The translations under genes were made by a program, and so were the position numbers. Positions 33,971-46,694 of a DNA stretch of 64,000 nt are shown piece after piece. This DNA is from Halomonas cupida (GTDB lineage Bacteria > Pseudomonadota > Gammaproteobacteria > Pseudomonadales > Halomonadaceae): positions 1-64,000 of the forward strand of contig NZ_FRCA01000010.1 of the NCBI RefSeq assembly GCF_900142755.1, in the 5' to 3' direction. Below the pieces are notes generated by a model. The model was not told the origin of the DNA and ran no database searches. It worked only from the letters and a program-made list of their open reading frames with translations. Position 1 is the first letter of the stretch. Every line of letters starts with the position of its first letter.

Positions 33971-34321
33971 ATGAACGCGAAGAAAGAATCTCGTCTCCGT
34001 CGTGCCCGCCGCGCTCGCGCCAAGATCCGCGAGCTGGGCGTGTTTCGCCTGTGCGTAAACCGTACTCCACGTCACATCTATGCGCAGATTATCTCGCCGG
34101 ATGGTGGCAAGGTCCTGGCCAGCGCTTCCACGCTGGACAAGAGCCTTCGTGAGGGTGCGACCGGCAACACTGACGCCGCCGCCAAGGTTGGTGCTCTGAT
34201 TGCTGAACGCGCCAAGGAAGCAGGCATCACCCAGGTAGCCTTCGACCGCGCTGGCTTCAAGTATCACGGTCGTGTGAAGGCCCTGGCCGACGCCGCTCGT
34301 GAAGGCGGCCTGGAATTCTAA
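33971..34321 (+). CDS. rplR: 50S ribosomal protein L18
   Basis: L18 binds 5S rRNA and links it to 23S rRNA. The 116-residue product starts [20 protein letters not shown], with the long basic N-terminus typical of the family, and ends [20 protein letters not shown]...GGLEF. It is in the spc operon between rplF and rpsE. Confidence 0.97.
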   Translation: MNAKKESRLRRARRARAKIRELGVFRLCVNRTPRHIYAQIISPDGGKVLASASTLDKSLREGATGNTDAAAKVGALIAERAKEAGITQVAFDRAGFKYHGRVKALADAAREGGLEF

Positions 34322-34332
34322 AGGGTTTTACG

Positions 34333-34833
34333 ATGGCGAAGAACGAACAGAACAACGGCGATCTGCAGGAAAAGCTCGTGCAGGTCAACCGTGTCGCCAA
34401 GGTGGTCAAGGGTGGCCGTATCTTCGGTTTCACCGCTCTGACTGTCGTGGGCGACGGCAATGGTCGTGTCGGCTTTGGCCGCGGCAAGGCACGTGAAGTG
34501 CCGGTCGCGATCCAGAAGGCGATGGATCAAGCACGCCGCAACATGGTCAAGGTCAACCTGGTCAACGGTACTCTGCAGTACCCGGTCAAGGCTCGTCACG
34601 GCGCCTCCAAGGTGTACATGCAGCCGGCATCCGACGGTACCGGTATCATTGCCGGCGGCGCCATGCGCTCCGTGCTTGAGCTGGCTGGCGTCCATAACGT
34701 ACTGGCCAAGTGCTACGGCTCCACCAATCCGGTGAACGTGGTACGTGCGACCGTCAAGGGTCTGTCTGCAATGCAGTCGCCGGAAGACGTGGCCGCCAAG
34801 CGCGGTCTCTCAGTCGAAGCGATTACGGGGTAA
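34333..34833 (+). CDS. rpsE: 30S ribosomal protein S5
   Basis: S5 helps maintain decoding accuracy and mRNA unwinding. The 166-residue product matches E. coli in length (167). It has [20 protein letters not shown], the region where spectinomycin-resistance changes occur, with wild-type-like residues, and the downstream [19 protein letters not shown]. Confidence 0.98.
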   Translation: MAKNEQNNGDLQEKLVQVNRVAKVVKGGRIFGFTALTVVGDGNGRVGFGRGKAREVPVAIQKAMDQARRNMVKVNLVNGTLQYPVKARHGASKVYMQPASDGTGIIAGGAMRSVLELAGVHNVLAKCYGSTNPVNVVRATVKGLSAMQSPEDVAAKRGLSVEAITG

Positions 34834-34839
34834 GACACC

Positions 34840-35022
34840 ATGGCAGCTACCATCAAGGTTACCCAGACCCGCAGCACGATTGGAATCCTTGCCAAGCACA
34901 AGGCAACCATGAAGGGCCTCGGTCTGCGTCGCATCGGTCATACCGTCGAACTGGAAGACACCCCTGCCGTTCGCGGCATGATCCACAAGGTCAATTACCT
35001 TGTGCGGGTTGAGGGAGAGTAA
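34840..35022 (+). CDS. rpmD: 50S ribosomal protein L30
   Basis: The 60-residue L30 protein (59 in E. coli) reads [20 protein letters not shown] and continues with [20 protein letters not shown]. It lies 6 bases after rpsE and 3 before rplO, within the spc operon. Confidence 0.97.
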   Translation: MAATIKVTQTRSTIGILAKHKATMKGLGLRRIGHTVELEDTPAVRGMIHKVNYLVRVEGE

Positions 35023-35025
35023 TCC

Positions 35026-35460
35026 ATGAAACTTAACAGCCTGAGCCCGGCACCGGGCTCCAAGCACGCCGAAAAGCGCGTCGGTCGTGGCATTGGCTCC
35101 GGTCTGGGCAAGACCGGTGGCCGTGGTCACAAAGGCCAGAAGTCGCGCAGCGGCGGCAGCGTCAAGCCGGGCTTCGAAGGCGGACAGATGCCATTGCAGC
35201 GTCGTCTGCCGAAGTTTGGCTTCACTTCTGCCAAGTCTCTGGTTTCCGAAGAAGTGCGTCTTGGTGAACTCGCCAAGGTCGCCGGTGACGAGGTTACCCT
35301 CGACACCCTGAAGGAAGCCAATGTGCTGAAGGACGCCACGCAGTACGCCAAGGTGATCCTTTCCGGCGATTTGAACAAGGCGGTTACGGTTCGCGGTCTG
35401 CGTGTCACCAAAGGTGCACGTGCCGCAATCGAAGCCGCTGGTGGCAAGGTAGAGGACTAA
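35026..35460 (+). CDS. rplO: 50S ribosomal protein L15
   Basis: L15 is a 23S-binding protein needed late in assembly. The 144-residue product (144 in E. coli) has the Gly/Lys/Arg-rich N-terminus ([20 protein letters not shown]) and [17 protein letters not shown]. The secY ATG follows its stop with no gap, so the ribosome-binding site for secY lies inside rplO. Confidence 0.98.
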   Translation: MKLNSLSPAPGSKHAEKRVGRGIGSGLGKTGGRGHKGQKSRSGGSVKPGFEGGQMPLQRRLPKFGFTSAKSLVSEEVRLGELAKVAGDEVTLDTLKEANVLKDATQYAKVILSGDLNKAVTVRGLRVTKGARAAIEAAGGKVED

Positions 35461-36792
35461 ATGGCCAAGTCAGGAAAAATGCCGGCGATGGGCAGCGGTC
35501 TGAGTGAACTGTGGGCGCGTCTGCGCTTCGTGCTCCTCGCCATTGTGGTCTACCGAATCGGTGCCCACATTCCCGTTCCCGGTATCAATCCTGACCAGCT
35601 TGCTGCCTTGTTCAGGGAGCAGCAGGGCACCATCCTGGGCATGTTCAACATGTTCTCGGGTGGCGCCCTGGAGCGCATGAGTATCCTCGCCCTGGGCATC
35701 ATGCCCTACATCTCGGCGTCGATCATCATGCAGCTCCTGACCGCCGTCTCTCCCCAACTGGAACAGTTGAAGAAGGAAGGGGAGAGCGGACGCCGCAAGA
35801 TCAATCAGTACACGCGCTATGGAACAGTGCTCCTGGCCTTCGTTCAGGCCGCCGGCATGTCGGTCGGTCTGGCGAGTCAGGGCATTGCCTATACAGTCGA
35901 TTTCAGTTTCTATTTCACCGCTATCACTACCTTTGTGTGTGGTGCGGTATTCCTGATGTGGCTGGGTGAGCAGATCACCGAGAAGGGCATCGGCAATGGT
36001 ATCTCGCTGCTGATCTTCTCCGGTATCGTCGCCGGACTGCCAAGCGCTGTGGCCCAGGCTTTCGAGCTGGCCCGCAACGAAGGCGCGTGGAACGTGTTGC
36101 CGCTGTTGGCGCTTTCCCTGCTGGGTATTGCCACCGTGGCGTTTGTCGTGTTCATCGAGCGCGGCCAGCGTCGTATTACGGTGAACTACCCGCGTCGCCA
36201 GGTCGGCAACAAGATGTACGCCGGACAAAGCAGCTATCTACCGCTCAAGGTCAACATGGCGGGGGTTATCCCGGCCATCTTTGCTTCGAGCATCCTGCTG
36301 TTCCCCGCCTCCCTCGGTCAGTGGGTAGGTGCGGGTGATGGTATGGAGTGGCTGCAGCGAGCATCACAGTCGTTGGCCCCCGGTCAACCGCTGTACATCT
36401 TGCTTTTCTCGGCGGCGGTGGTATTCTTCTGCTTCTTTTACACAGCGCTGGTCTTCAACCCCAAGGATGTTGCCGACAACCTCAAGAAGTCGGGAGCCTT
36501 CCTTCCGGGGATTCGTCCCGGTGAGCAGACCGCTCGCTATGTCGACAAGGTCATGACTCGTTTGACCCTGTTCGGCGCTCTCTACATCACTGCGGTTTCC
36601 CTGATGCCCCAGTTCCTGATCGTGGCCTGGAACGTACCGTTCTTCTTTGGCGGTACCTCGTTGCTGATCGTGGTAGTGGTCATCATGGACTTCATGGCTC
36701 AGGTGCAGTCGCACCTCATGTCGCACCAGTATGAGTCGGTGATGAAGAAGTCCAACCTGAAAGGCTATGGTAGCGGCGGCATCATGCGCTAG
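35461..36792 (+). CDS. secY: Preprotein translocase subunit SecY
   Basis: SecY is the pore of the Sec translocon in the inner membrane. Its 443 residues equal E. coli; ten membrane segments are apparent, with the plug-region motif [21 protein letters not shown] (cited in part as [13 protein letters not shown]) and the YINQYTRY-type loop (here [12 protein letters not shown]). It begins exactly at the end of rplO. The 80-base gap to rpmJ contains a 14-bp direct repeat. Confidence 0.98.
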   Translation: MAKSGKMPAMGSGLSELWARLRFVLLAIVVYRIGAHIPVPGINPDQLAALFREQQGTILGMFNMFSGGALERMSILALGIMPYISASIIMQLLTAVSPQLEQLKKEGESGRRKINQYTRYGTVLLAFVQAAGMSVGLASQGIAYTVDFSFYFTAITTFVCGAVFLMWLGEQITEKGIGNGISLLIFSGIVAGLPSAVAQAFELARNEGAWNVLPLLALSLLGIATVAFVVFIERGQRRITVNYPRRQVGNKMYAGQSSYLPLKVNMAGVIPAIFASSILLFPASLGQWVGAGDGMEWLQRASQSLAPGQPLYILLFSAAVVFFCFFYTALVFNPKDVADNLKKSGAFLPGIRPGEQTARYVDKVMTRLTLFGALYITAVSLMPQFLIVAWNVPFFFGGTSLLIVVVVIMDFMAQVQSHLMSHQYESVMKKSNLKGYGSGGIMR

Positions 36793-36816
36793 AAGCGCCG
36801 CACGCCGAATCTGGAG

Positions 36817-36854
36817 CGCGCCGCGAGCCGCGTGTCAATACGCGCCGCGAGCCG
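36817..36854. repeat. 14-bp direct repeat between secY and rpmJ
   Basis: CGCGCCGCGAGCCG occurs at 36817-36830 and again at 36841-36854, a period of 24 bases, in the short secY-rpmJ gap. Function is unknown; it lies just before the rpmJ ribosome-binding site (TTGGAGATGG). Confidence 0.7.
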
Positions 36855-36872
36855 ACCATTGGAGATGGAACG

Positions 36873-36986
36873 ATGAAAGTTCGTGCTTCCGTGAAGAAAA
36901 TGTGCCGCAACTGCAAGATCATTCGTCGCAATGGCGCCGTACGTGTCATCTGCAGCGAGCCGCGGCACAAGCAGCGCCAGGGTTGA
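36873..36986 (+). CDS. rpmJ: 50S ribosomal protein L36
   Basis: The 37-residue protein reads [20 protein letters not shown] and ends in ...[13 protein letters not shown]. Cys11, Cys14, Cys27 and His32 form the zinc ribbon, so this is the zinc-containing (C+) type. E. coli L36 has 38 residues; one residue is missing in the SAEP/SEP stretch. It is preceded by TTGGAGATGG and sits between secY and rpsM, the standard place. Confidence 0.96.
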   Translation: MKVRASVKKMCRNCKIIRRNGAVRVICSEPRHKQRQG

Positions 36987-37023
36987 TTCCTGCGCTGAAC
37001 TGAACCGGTGCTGGCATTCCCCC

Positions 37024-37052
37024 TTGCCCTTTATGTGGGAAGGGGGTATGCT
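37024..37052 (+). promoter_or_regulatory. Candidate alpha operon promoter and hairpin before rpsM
   Basis: TTGCCC (37024-37029), a 17-base spacer and TATGCT (37047-37052) form a modest sigma-70 promoter. The same bases can form a stem (CCCCCTT/AAGGGGG, 37019-37046). In E. coli S4 represses the alpha operon from a pseudoknot at rpsM; the leader here (about 50 bases) is a plausible place for it. Confidence 0.5.
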
Positions 37053-37109
37053 ATTGCGCCTTTTGTAGTTGATTAACCGAGCAAGCCGCTCAAATTTCGG
37101 AGTAAGCTG

Positions 37110-37466
37110 ATGGCCCGTATTGCAGGCGTCAATATCCCGGACAACAAGCATGCGGCGATCTCGCTGACTTACATCTTCGGGATTGGCCGTACCCGCGCAG
37201 AGCAGATCTGTGCAGCGTCCGGCATCGCGCCGACCGCCAAGATTCAGGACCTGTCATCTGAAGAGATCGACACCCTGCGTGGCGAAGTCGGCAAGTACAC
37301 CGTAGAAGGCGATCTTCGTCGTGATGTGACGCTGAACATCAAGCGTCTCATGGACCTGGGTTGCTATCGTGGTCTGCGTCATCGTCGTGGTCTTCCGCTG
37401 CGTGGTCAGCGTACCAAGACCAATGCGCGTACCCGTAAGGGCCCGCGCAAGCCGATCCGCAAATAA
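37110..37466 (+). CDS. rpsM: 30S ribosomal protein S13
   Basis: S13 in the 30S head contacts P-site tRNA and L5. The 118-residue product (118 in E. coli) has [36 protein letters not shown] and the basic C-terminal tail [20 protein letters not shown]. It is the first gene of the alpha operon. Confidence 0.98.
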   Translation: MARIAGVNIPDNKHAAISLTYIFGIGRTRAEQICAASGIAPTAKIQDLSSEEIDTLRGEVGKYTVEGDLRRDVTLNIKRLMDLGCYRGLRHRRGLPLRGQRTKTNARTRKGPRKPIRK

Positions 37467-37505
37467 CACGCACGTTCTGGCGTAAAGACAGGAATAGACA
37501 TCAAC

Positions 37506-37892
37506 ATGGCTAACCCGCGTAGCAACCGTAAAAAGGTTAAAAAGCAGGTGGTGGATGCCGTAGCGCATATCCACGCCTCTTTTAACAACACGATCATTAC
37601 GATCACAGACCGCCAGGGCAATGCTCTTTCCTGGGCAACTGCCGGTGGTTCGGGTTTTCGTGGTTCTCGCAAGAGCACCCCGTTCGCTGCTCAAGTAGCA
37701 AGCGAGCGTGCAGCGACTGCTGCAGCCGAGTATGGTGTGAAAAACGTCGACGTGCTGGTCAAGGGCCCCGGTCCTGGCCGTGAATCCGCCGTGCGTGCTC
37801 TGAACGCCGCCGGCTTCCGCGTGCAAAGCATCACCGACGCGACGCCCATCCCCCATAATGGCTGCCGTCCGCCGAAGAAACGCCGCGTTTAA
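37506..37892 (+). CDS. rpsK: 30S ribosomal protein S11
   Basis: S11 lies on the 30S platform near the mRNA exit. The 128-residue protein (129 in E. coli) contains [36 protein letters not shown] and the C-terminal [12 protein letters not shown]. Confidence 0.98.
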   Translation: MANPRSNRKKVKKQVVDAVAHIHASFNNTIITITDRQGNALSWATAGGSGFRGSRKSTPFAAQVASERAATAAAEYGVKNVDVLVKGPGPGRESAVRALNAAGFRVQSITDATPIPHNGCRPPKKRRV

Positions 37893-37904
37893 GGAGACAG
37901 ATTC

Positions 37905-38525
37905 ATGGCTCGTTACATTGGACCAAAGTGCAAACTGTCTCGCCGGGAAGGTACCGACCTCTTCCTCAAGAGCGGTGTCACTCCCTTCGAGAAGAAGTGC
38001 AAATCCGAGCAGATCCCGGGTGTGCACGGCCAGCGCCGTCAGCGTCTTTCCGACTACGGCTTGCAGCTTCGCGAGAAGCAGAAAGTACGTCGTATGTATG
38101 GCGTACTTGAAAAGCAGTTCCGCAACTACTACAAGGAAGCAGCCCGTCTGAAGGGTGCGACCGGTGAGTTGTTGCTGCAGCTGCTTGAATCCCGACTGGA
38201 TAACGTCGTCTACCGCATGGGCTTTGGATCTACTCGCTCCGAGGCTCGTCAGCTGGTAAGCCACAAGGCAATTGCCGTCAACGGCAAGACTGTCAACGTG
38301 GCTTCCTACAAGGTCAAGCCCGGCGACGTAGTATCTATCCGTGAAAAGGCTAAAAATCAGGCGCGTATCCAGAGCGCTCTGAGCATTGCTGCCAACCGTG
38401 GCGATGTAGCCTGGATCGAGATTGATGCCAAGAAGATGGAAGGCACCTTCAAGGCTCTGCCTGAGCGCGGTGACCTGACTGCCGACATCAACGAACAACT
38501 GATCGTCGAGCTGTACTCGAAGTAA
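37905..38525 (+). CDS. rpsD: 30S ribosomal protein S4
   Basis: S4 initiates 30S assembly, affects accuracy, and in E. coli represses the alpha operon. Its 206 residues equal E. coli: [20 protein letters not shown], the S4 domain around [20 protein letters not shown], and [16 protein letters not shown] terminator-like hairpin follows before rpoA. Confidence 0.98.
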   Translation: MARYIGPKCKLSRREGTDLFLKSGVTPFEKKCKSEQIPGVHGQRRQRLSDYGLQLREKQKVRRMYGVLEKQFRNYYKEAARLKGATGELLLQLLESRLDNVVYRMGFGSTRSEARQLVSHKAIAVNGKTVNVASYKVKPGDVVSIREKAKNQARIQSALSIAANRGDVAWIEIDAKKMEGTFKALPERGDLTADINEQLIVELYSK

Positions 38526-38537
38526 GCGGCCTGTCCG

Positions 38538-38568
38538 CGCCGCCTTCCGCGAGGGAGGCGGCGGTTTT
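38538..38568 (+). terminator. Attenuator-like hairpin between rpsD and rpoA
   Basis: Bases 38538-38548 pair with 38553-38563 (11 bp, GCGA tetraloop), followed by TTTT. It has the form of an intrinsic terminator inside the alpha operon and could reduce rpoA and rplQ transcription relative to the ribosomal genes upstream. Confidence 0.75.
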
Positions 38569-38605
38569 CACCGAGTATCCGTTTGGCAGCCTGAAAGGTG
38601 TTCAT

Positions 38606-39604
38606 ATGCAGCGTTCAGTGACAGAGTTTCTCCGTCCTCGCGACATCAAGGTCGAAGAGATCAGCGCACACCACGCAAAGATCGTGCTCGAACCGTTCGA
38701 GCGTGGCTTCGGCCACACGCTGGGTAATGCTCTGCGTCGTATCCTGCTTTCTTCCATGCCCGGCTGTGCCGTGGTTGAGGCAGAAATCGCAGGTGTGGAT
38801 CATGAGTACAGCGCGATCGAGGGCGTCCAGGAAGATGTCATCGAAATCCTCCTGAACCTCAAGGACGTGGCGGCCAGGATGCACAGCCGCGACGAGGCGG
38901 TGCTCTCGCTGAACAAGCAGGGCCCGGCCGTCGTCACCGCTGGTGACATCGCCGTCGATCATGATGTCGAGATCGTCAACCCCGAGCACATCATCGCCCA
39001 TGTCAATGAGGGTGCAGAGCTGAAGATGCAGCTCAAGGTGGCCCGCGGTCGTGGCTATGAGCCTGCGGATGTCCGCAGCGAAGGCGACGACGAATCTCGT
39101 GCCATCGGCCGTCTGCAGCTGGATGCAACCTTCAGCCCCGTGCGTCGTGTTTCCTACTCGGTTGAGGCTGCGCGTGTTGAACAGCGCACTGACCTCGACA
39201 AGTTGATCATTGATCTGGAAACCGATGGCACCCTGGATCCAGAAGAGGCAATCCGTCGCAGCGCCACCATCCTGCAGGAGCAGCTGGCAGCGTTTGTTGA
39301 CCTGGAAGCCGACAAGGAACAGGAAGTGGTGGAGGAAGAGGATCATATCGATCCCATCCTGCTGCGCCCCGTAGACGATCTTGAGTTGACCGTTCGTAGC
39401 GCCAACTGCCTCAAGGCCGAGAATATCTACTACATCGGCGATCTGATTCAGCGCACTGAAGTTGAGCTGTTGAAGACCCCGAATCTCGGCAAGAAGTCCT
39501 TGAATGAAATCAAGGATGTGTTGGCAGCACGTGGTCTGTCCCTCGGCATGCGGCTGGAAAACTGGCCGCCGGCGAGCCTGAAGGACGACAAGGCCACGGC
39601 CTGA
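38606..39604 (+). CDS. rpoA: DNA-directed RNA polymerase subunit alpha
   Basis: The alpha subunit dimerises to start polymerase assembly and its C-terminal domain binds UP elements and activators. The 332-residue product (329 in E. coli) contains [20 protein letters not shown] in the N-terminal domain and, in the C-terminal domain, [20 protein letters not shown] with the conserved [12 protein letters not shown] ribosome-binding site (AAAGGTG) precedes the ATG. Confidence 0.99.
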   Translation: MQRSVTEFLRPRDIKVEEISAHHAKIVLEPFERGFGHTLGNALRRILLSSMPGCAVVEAEIAGVDHEYSAIEGVQEDVIEILLNLKDVAARMHSRDEAVLSLNKQGPAVVTAGDIAVDHDVEIVNPEHIIAHVNEGAELKMQLKVARGRGYEPADVRSEGDDESRAIGRLQLDATFSPVRRVSYSVEAARVEQRTDLDKLIIDLETDGTLDPEEAIRRSATILQEQLAAFVDLEADKEQEVVEEEDHIDPILLRPVDDLELTVRSANCLKAENIYYIGDLIQRTEVELLKTPNLGKKSLNEIKDVLAARGLSLGMRLENWPPASLKDDKATA

Positions 39605-39643
39605 GCGTCGGCTCGAGTCCCAGTTTGGTAAGGAATCACAACC

Positions 39644-40030
39644 ATGCGTCATCGTAAGAGTGGTCGTCACCTGAATCGCACGAGCTCGCACCGTCAGGCC
39701 ATGTTCAAGAACATGAGCGTGTCGCTGATCGAGCACGAAGTGATCAAGACAACCCTGCCCAAGGCCAAAGAGCTGCGTCGTCATATCGAGCCGCTCATCA
39801 CTCTGGCCAAGCAGGACAGCGTCGCTAACCGTCGTCTGGCCTTCAGCCGCACTCGCTCCAAAGAAGCAGTCGGCAAGCTCTTCAACGAGCTGGGTCCGCG
39901 TTACGTCGAGCGTCCGGGCGGTTACGTCCGTATTCTCAAGTGCGGTTTCCGCACCGGCGACAACGCCCCCATGGCCTTCGTCGAATTGGTCGATCGCCCC
40001 GTCGTGGAAGAGGTTGCTGGCGAGGAGTAA
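39644..40030 (+). CDS. rplQ: 50S ribosomal protein L17
   Basis: L17 lies near the tunnel exit. The 128-residue product (127 in E. coli) has [20 protein letters not shown] and [20 protein letters not shown]. It is the last gene of the alpha operon and is followed by a strong terminator, ending the block of core translation genes. Confidence 0.98.
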   Translation: MRHRKSGRHLNRTSSHRQAMFKNMSVSLIEHEVIKTTLPKAKELRRHIEPLITLAKQDSVANRRLAFSRTRSKEAVGKLFNELGPRYVERPGGYVRILKCGFRTGDNAPMAFVELVDRPVVEEVAGEE

Positions 40031-40059
40031 TCCTCCTCACAGTATCTGTCCCGACGCCA

Positions 40060-40096
40060 AGCCGGCTTCTCCCTTCGGGGGAAGCCGGTTTTTTTA
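40060..40096 (+). terminator. Alpha operon terminator after rplQ
   Basis: GCCGGCTTCTCCC pairs with GGGGGAAGCCGG-type sequence around a TTC/TTCG loop and is followed by seven T. It closes the ribosomal gene block; the next gene is on the other strand. Confidence 0.93.
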
Positions 40097-40126
40097 TGCG
40101 CGGGTGACTGGTTCTGAAGGGGACGC

Positions 40127-41518
40127 CTAGTCCCCGAGAGGATTGGTCAGGAAGTCGATGGCTCGCTGGTCATCGGCGTAGGCCACATTGATGCGCAGCC
40201 AGGGGCTATCGCTGTTGTCCGGCATGAAGACCTGGCCAGGTGACAGACGTATGCCGGCCTTGTGTGCGTTGCTGACCAGCTGATGGGATGAGGCTGCACC
40301 AGGAAAGCGAGCCCAGATGAACATGCCGCCAGCCGGTTCAGCGAAGATCTCCCAGCCGGCATGGCGCAACAGGACCAGGGTGGCGGCCATCTGGTTGGCG
40401 AGACGCACCCTCAAGCGCTCGACCAGCTTTCGATAGCTGCCGTTCTGCAGCATGGTGGCCAGTACCTGCTCGGCAAAGCGCGGTGATGAAATGCTGGTCA
40501 GCATTTTGATATCGACCAGTGACCGCAATAGATCGGGCCGGGCGGCAATGAAGCCGACTCGCAGTGAGCAGGACAGGCTCTTGGAAAAGCTGCCGATATA
40601 GATGACGCGCTGCAGCCCATCAAGCGCGGCGAGCCGTGGGGTCGGGGTGTGCTGGAAGTCGGCGTAGATATCATCCTCGACAACCTGCACGTCATGGCGT
40701 TCGGCCAGTTGCAGGACCCTATGGGCGACAGAAGCTGTCAAGGTGGTCCCGGTAGGGTTCTGGAACACCGTGTTGATGAAAAGGAGTCTGGGCCGGTGGC
40801 GTTGCAGCAGGACTTCCAGCTGCTCTACATCCGGCCCGCCGGCTAGACGAGGTACGCCGATGATGTTGGCGCGTTGCAGTCGTAGCAGGCCTATCAGGTT
40901 GTAGTAGCCGGGGGACTCGACCAGCACGGTATCGCCAGGTTGCACCAACAGTCGAACAAGCAGGTCCAGAGCATGGCTGCCACCGCCAGTGAGCAGAATC
41001 TGGTTGGCATCCGCCTCGACGCCGAGAATTCGAATGCGTTCCTGAATGAGTCCTCGGAGCAGCGGCGTCCCCATCGGAGAGCTGTAATCGAGAATATCGG
41101 CGCGACTGCGGCGGGTAACGGAGCGAATGGCGTAGGCCAGGTCGTCCATTTCCCGCCAGCTGTCCGGTAGCCAGCCGCACCCCAGCTTGAGACCTTGATC
41201 GTCCTGTTCGAACAGCCGCCAGCTATCGCTGGTGACCTCCGCCAGACTGACCGGCGAGGTCTCGCGTGCCAGCTGGGCGGGGTTGTCGGCGACGAAGAAG
41301 CCGGAGCCCGGCCTGGAGCGCACCAGGCCCTGAGCGACCAGCTGCTCGTAGGCCTCGATGACCGCATTGCGTCCTACATTGAGTTGCCGGGTCAGTTGGC
41401 GTATCGAGGGCAGGCGACTGCCTCCACCGGCGCCATTGCCGATGATCCATTCGTGCAGGTGCTCGGCCACCTGGCTTGCCTGAGGCCTGGCAGAAGGAAC
41501 ATCGAATCTGTTTGACAT
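40127..41518 (-). CDS. MocR-type (GntR/aminotransferase) transcriptional regulator
   Basis: The 463-residue protein joins a GntR-type winged helix (about 12-76, SRLPSIRQLTRQLNVGRNAV) to a class I aminotransferase-like domain (about 100-463). PLP-binding residues are in place: NPTG at 254-257, Asp283 in EDDIYADF and Lys313 in GSFSKSL. MocR proteins sense PLP or amino-compound adducts and usually control a divergent gene; here that is an MFS transporter-SDR pair. The start was chosen at an ATG with GGAG eight bases before it and matching the family N-terminus; upstream in-frame starts would add 62 residues of low-complexity sequence. Confidence 0.9.
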   Translation of the reverse strand: MSNRFDVPSARPQASQVAEHLHEWIIGNGAGGGSRLPSIRQLTRQLNVGRNAVIEAYEQLVAQGLVRSRPGSGFFVADNPAQLARETSPVSLAEVTSDSWRLFEQDDQGLKLGCGWLPDSWREMDDLAYAIRSVTRRSRADILDYSSPMGTPLLRGLIQERIRILGVEADANQILLTGGGSHALDLLVRLLVQPGDTVLVESPGYYNLIGLLRLQRANIIGVPRLAGGPDVEQLEVLLQRHRPRLLFINTVFQNPTGTTLTASVAHRVLQLAERHDVQVVEDDIYADFQHTPTPRLAALDGLQRVIYIGSFSKSLSCSLRVGFIAARPDLLRSLVDIKMLTSISSPRFAEQVLATMLQNGSYRKLVERLRVRLANQMAATLVLLRHAGWEIFAEPAGGMFIWARFPGAASSHQLVSNAHKAGIRLSPGQVFMPDNSDSPWLRINVAYADDQRAIDFLTNPLGD

Positions 41519-41609
41519 GAATGGGCTCCGGTTGGGGACGGCGCTGGTGCGACGAGGGTGCCGTCTCGGGTTCATTCTGCGGTGGTGAGGCCGCTCAGGC
41601 AATTCAAGG

Positions 41610-41639
41610 CAACTGTTCTGGAGGATGCCTGTACAGTTG
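41610..41639. promoter_or_regulatory. Candidate operator between the MocR gene and the MFS gene
   Basis: CAACTGT (41610-41616) and ACAGTTG (41633-41639) are perfect inverted repeats with 16 bases between them; the right arm also forms the palindrome CTGTACAG. Lying between the divergent genes, it is a likely binding site for the MocR regulator. Confidence 0.5.
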
Positions 41640-41728
41640 CGGGGCATTACCGTCCACTGTGTCTTACACGGGATTCGGCCAGACGCGATGCTGATGGACC
41701 TCATCAGTTCAATGTATCAAGGTCCGTC

Positions 41729-42907
41729 ATGAATCGTCCTGCTGCCCTCAGGCTTGCCCTCGCTCTCTGCATGATCACCACTGCCGTCAACCTTCAGGCG
41801 CCACTCTATGATGCACTGGCCGCCAGGGATGGCGTCGGTGCCGGAGCCACCAGTGTCGCCTTTGCCTGTTACGTACTGGGGGTGTTCCCGGTATTGCTGG
41901 CGCTGAATGGTCTGGCTGACCGTGTTGGACGCAAGCCGATGATCATCGCCGCGCTTTGCCTGGCCTTGATGGCAACGCTGCTGACCATGATCTTTCCGGG
42001 GCTGATCAGCCTTGCTGTTGCCCGCCTGCTGATGGGGGTGGGGACTGCGATGACCTCCGCCGTCGCGCCGGGCTGGATGCTCGAATTATTCCCGCACCAG
42101 CAGCGGCGTCGTGCTGCCAATTGGGTCACGGCGGCGACCTCGCTGGGCTTCGGCCTGGGGGCAGCGGTTACCGGCATCTTCGTGATGCAGACCTCGCCGC
42201 TCCAGCAGACGGAGCTGGTACCCCCCAGCCTGTGGCTGTATCTCGGTGGAGGAAGCCTGGCGCTGATACTGGTGCTGGGCCTTGAGGACAATTCATCACG
42301 TCAGCGGAGTGCCAGTATGCTGCGCCTGCCGGTCTGGCCGCCCGGCTCGCTGCCTTTCGGCCTGGCGATTATGCTCGCCTGGGCGATGGTGGGGTTGGTC
42401 ATCACGCTGTTGCCGACCGTGCTGGCCCAACATGGGCTATCGGGCTGGTCAGGCTTTGCGGTTTTCGGTATCTGTAGTTGTGGTGTGTTGTTTCAGCCGC
42501 TGGCGCGCCAATTGTCACCGCAGGCCGCGACGCGACTGGGGCTGCTGATCCTGCCTCCGGCGTATGCCCTGATCAGTTGGGGGGCTCTGGAAGGCGTACT
42601 GGCGGCAATACTGATCGGCACTGTGGCGGCGAGCAGCGCCTGCTACGGGTTCATCTATCTGGGCGGCATGAGCGGCGCGCTGGAGGCAGCGGGTGAGCGT
42701 GCCTCCGGGGCCAGTGCGGGGTTCTTTCTGATGGCCTATATCGGCTTCAGTCTGCCGGTGGTGTTTACCGGTATGCTGATGGACCGCTTCGGACACAGTG
42801 CGGCCCTGCAGATATTCGGTGTGGTGCTGGTGTTGGGTGTGATGCTGGTCAGCGTGGGGCTGATGCGAATCAATCAGGCGGAGAAGTCGAGATGGCAGGC
42901 AGACTGA
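41729..42907 (+). CDS. MFS transporter
   Basis: The 392-residue protein has about twelve membrane segments and the major-facilitator motif after TM2 (GLADRVGRKP, near residue 67). The substrate is unknown; it may be an exporter or an uptake carrier. The start (MNRPAALRLALALCM) follows AAGGTCC weakly, and begins just before TM1. It is divergent from the MocR-type regulator and overlaps the next SDR gene by 16 bases, so the three probably form one regulated unit for transport and oxidation of a small metabolite. Confidence 0.85.
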   Translation: MNRPAALRLALALCMITTAVNLQAPLYDALAARDGVGAGATSVAFACYVLGVFPVLLALNGLADRVGRKPMIIAALCLALMATLLTMIFPGLISLAVARLLMGVGTAMTSAVAPGWMLELFPHQQRRRAANWVTAATSLGFGLGAAVTGIFVMQTSPLQQTELVPPSLWLYLGGGSLALILVLGLEDNSSRQRSASMLRLPVWPPGSLPFGLAIMLAWAMVGLVITLLPTVLAQHGLSGWSGFAVFGICSCGVLFQPLARQLSPQAATRLGLLILPPAYALISWGALEGVLAAILIGTVAASSACYGFIYLGGMSGALEAAGERASGASAGFFLMAYIGFSLPVVFTGMLMDRFGHSAALQIFGVVLVLGVMLVSVGLMRINQAEKSRWQAD

Positions 42908-43653
42908 AGGGCAAGGTAGCCATTATCACCGGCGCTGGGCAGGGGATCGGCGAGGCCATCGCCGAGGCCTTTGTCAGGGAAGCGGCTGTCGTGGTGGTCG
43001 CGGATCGCAATGAGGTCTCGGGGCGTCATGTGGCAGAACGGCTGCAATGCTCCTTCATCAAGACAGACGTAACGGATCAGCTTGATATCGACCATGTGGT
43101 TGGCGAGACCATCGGACAGTTCGGCCATGTCGATATTCTGGTCAATAATGCCGGCGCCAATGTCTTTCATGTACCGCATGAAATGCCGCGTAGTGCATGG
43201 GCCAGGTGCATGGCACTGGATCTGGAAGCTTGCTGGGCGATGGCCGAAGCCGTGTTGCCGGATATGCGTCGGCGAGGCTCCGGTGCCATCATCAATATTG
43301 CCAGCACGCATGGATTTCAGGTGATACCGCACACCTTCCCCTATCCGGTTGCCAAGCATGGGCTGATCGGCCTGACACGCTCACTGGGAGTGGAATATGC
43401 CGCCGAGGGAATCCGTGTCAATGCCATTTCGCCGGGTTATATCGATACCGAGATAGCACGTGATTACTGGGCGGGTTTTGATGACCCAGTGGCGGAGCGC
43501 CGCAAGGCAGAAGCGCTCCATCCGCCACAGCGGATCGGCCGGCCCGAGGAAGTGGCCATGACGGCGGTATTTCTGGCGTCTGACGAGGCCCCCTTCATCA
43601 ATGGCGAAAACATCGTGATCGATGGAGGGCGCTCCTGTGTCTATCACCAGTGA
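42892..43653 (+). CDS. SDR-family oxidoreductase
   Basis: The 253-residue classical short-chain dehydrogenase/reductase has the nucleotide-binding TGAGQGIG at 13-20, NNAG at 85-88 and catalytic Ser138, Tyr151, Lys155 (YPVAK). The C-terminal part has NAISPGYIDTE and GENIVIDGG, both typical. It overlaps the MFS gene by 16 bases, suggesting it acts on the transported compound; the substrate is unknown. ADVT.. and an Ala/Asp pattern after beta-2 (VVADRN) favour NAD(H), an inference. Confidence 0.88.
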   Translation: MAGRLKGKVAIITGAGQGIGEAIAEAFVREAAVVVVADRNEVSGRHVAERLQCSFIKTDVTDQLDIDHVVGETIGQFGHVDILVNNAGANVFHVPHEMPRSAWARCMALDLEACWAMAEAVLPDMRRRGSGAIINIASTHGFQVIPHTFPYPVAKHGLIGLTRSLGVEYAAEGIRVNAISPGYIDTEIARDYWAGFDDPVAERRKAEALHPPQRIGRPEEVAMTAVFLASDEAPFINGENIVIDGGRSCVYHQ

Positions 43654-43655
43654 CA

Positions 43656-43675
43656 GCACCATGCATTGATGGTGC
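43656..43675. terminator. Hairpin between convergent SDR and uvrA genes
   Basis: GCACCAT (43656-43662) pairs perfectly with ATGGTGC (43669-43675) around a 6-base loop in the 33-base convergent gap. There is no T-tract on either side, so termination is uncertain. Confidence 0.35.
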
Positions 43676-43686
43676 CGGACGGGGCG

Positions 43687-46587
<2,901 letters not shown>

Positions 46588-46694
46588 TCCCACCTCGCGG
46601 ACCGGGCAAAAGGACAATTATACGGGCCGCCAGGCGGTGGCGGCAAAGTGAAGCAGGGATTGGCGTTTGATAAAGGAGCGGCCCATGGGCATTC

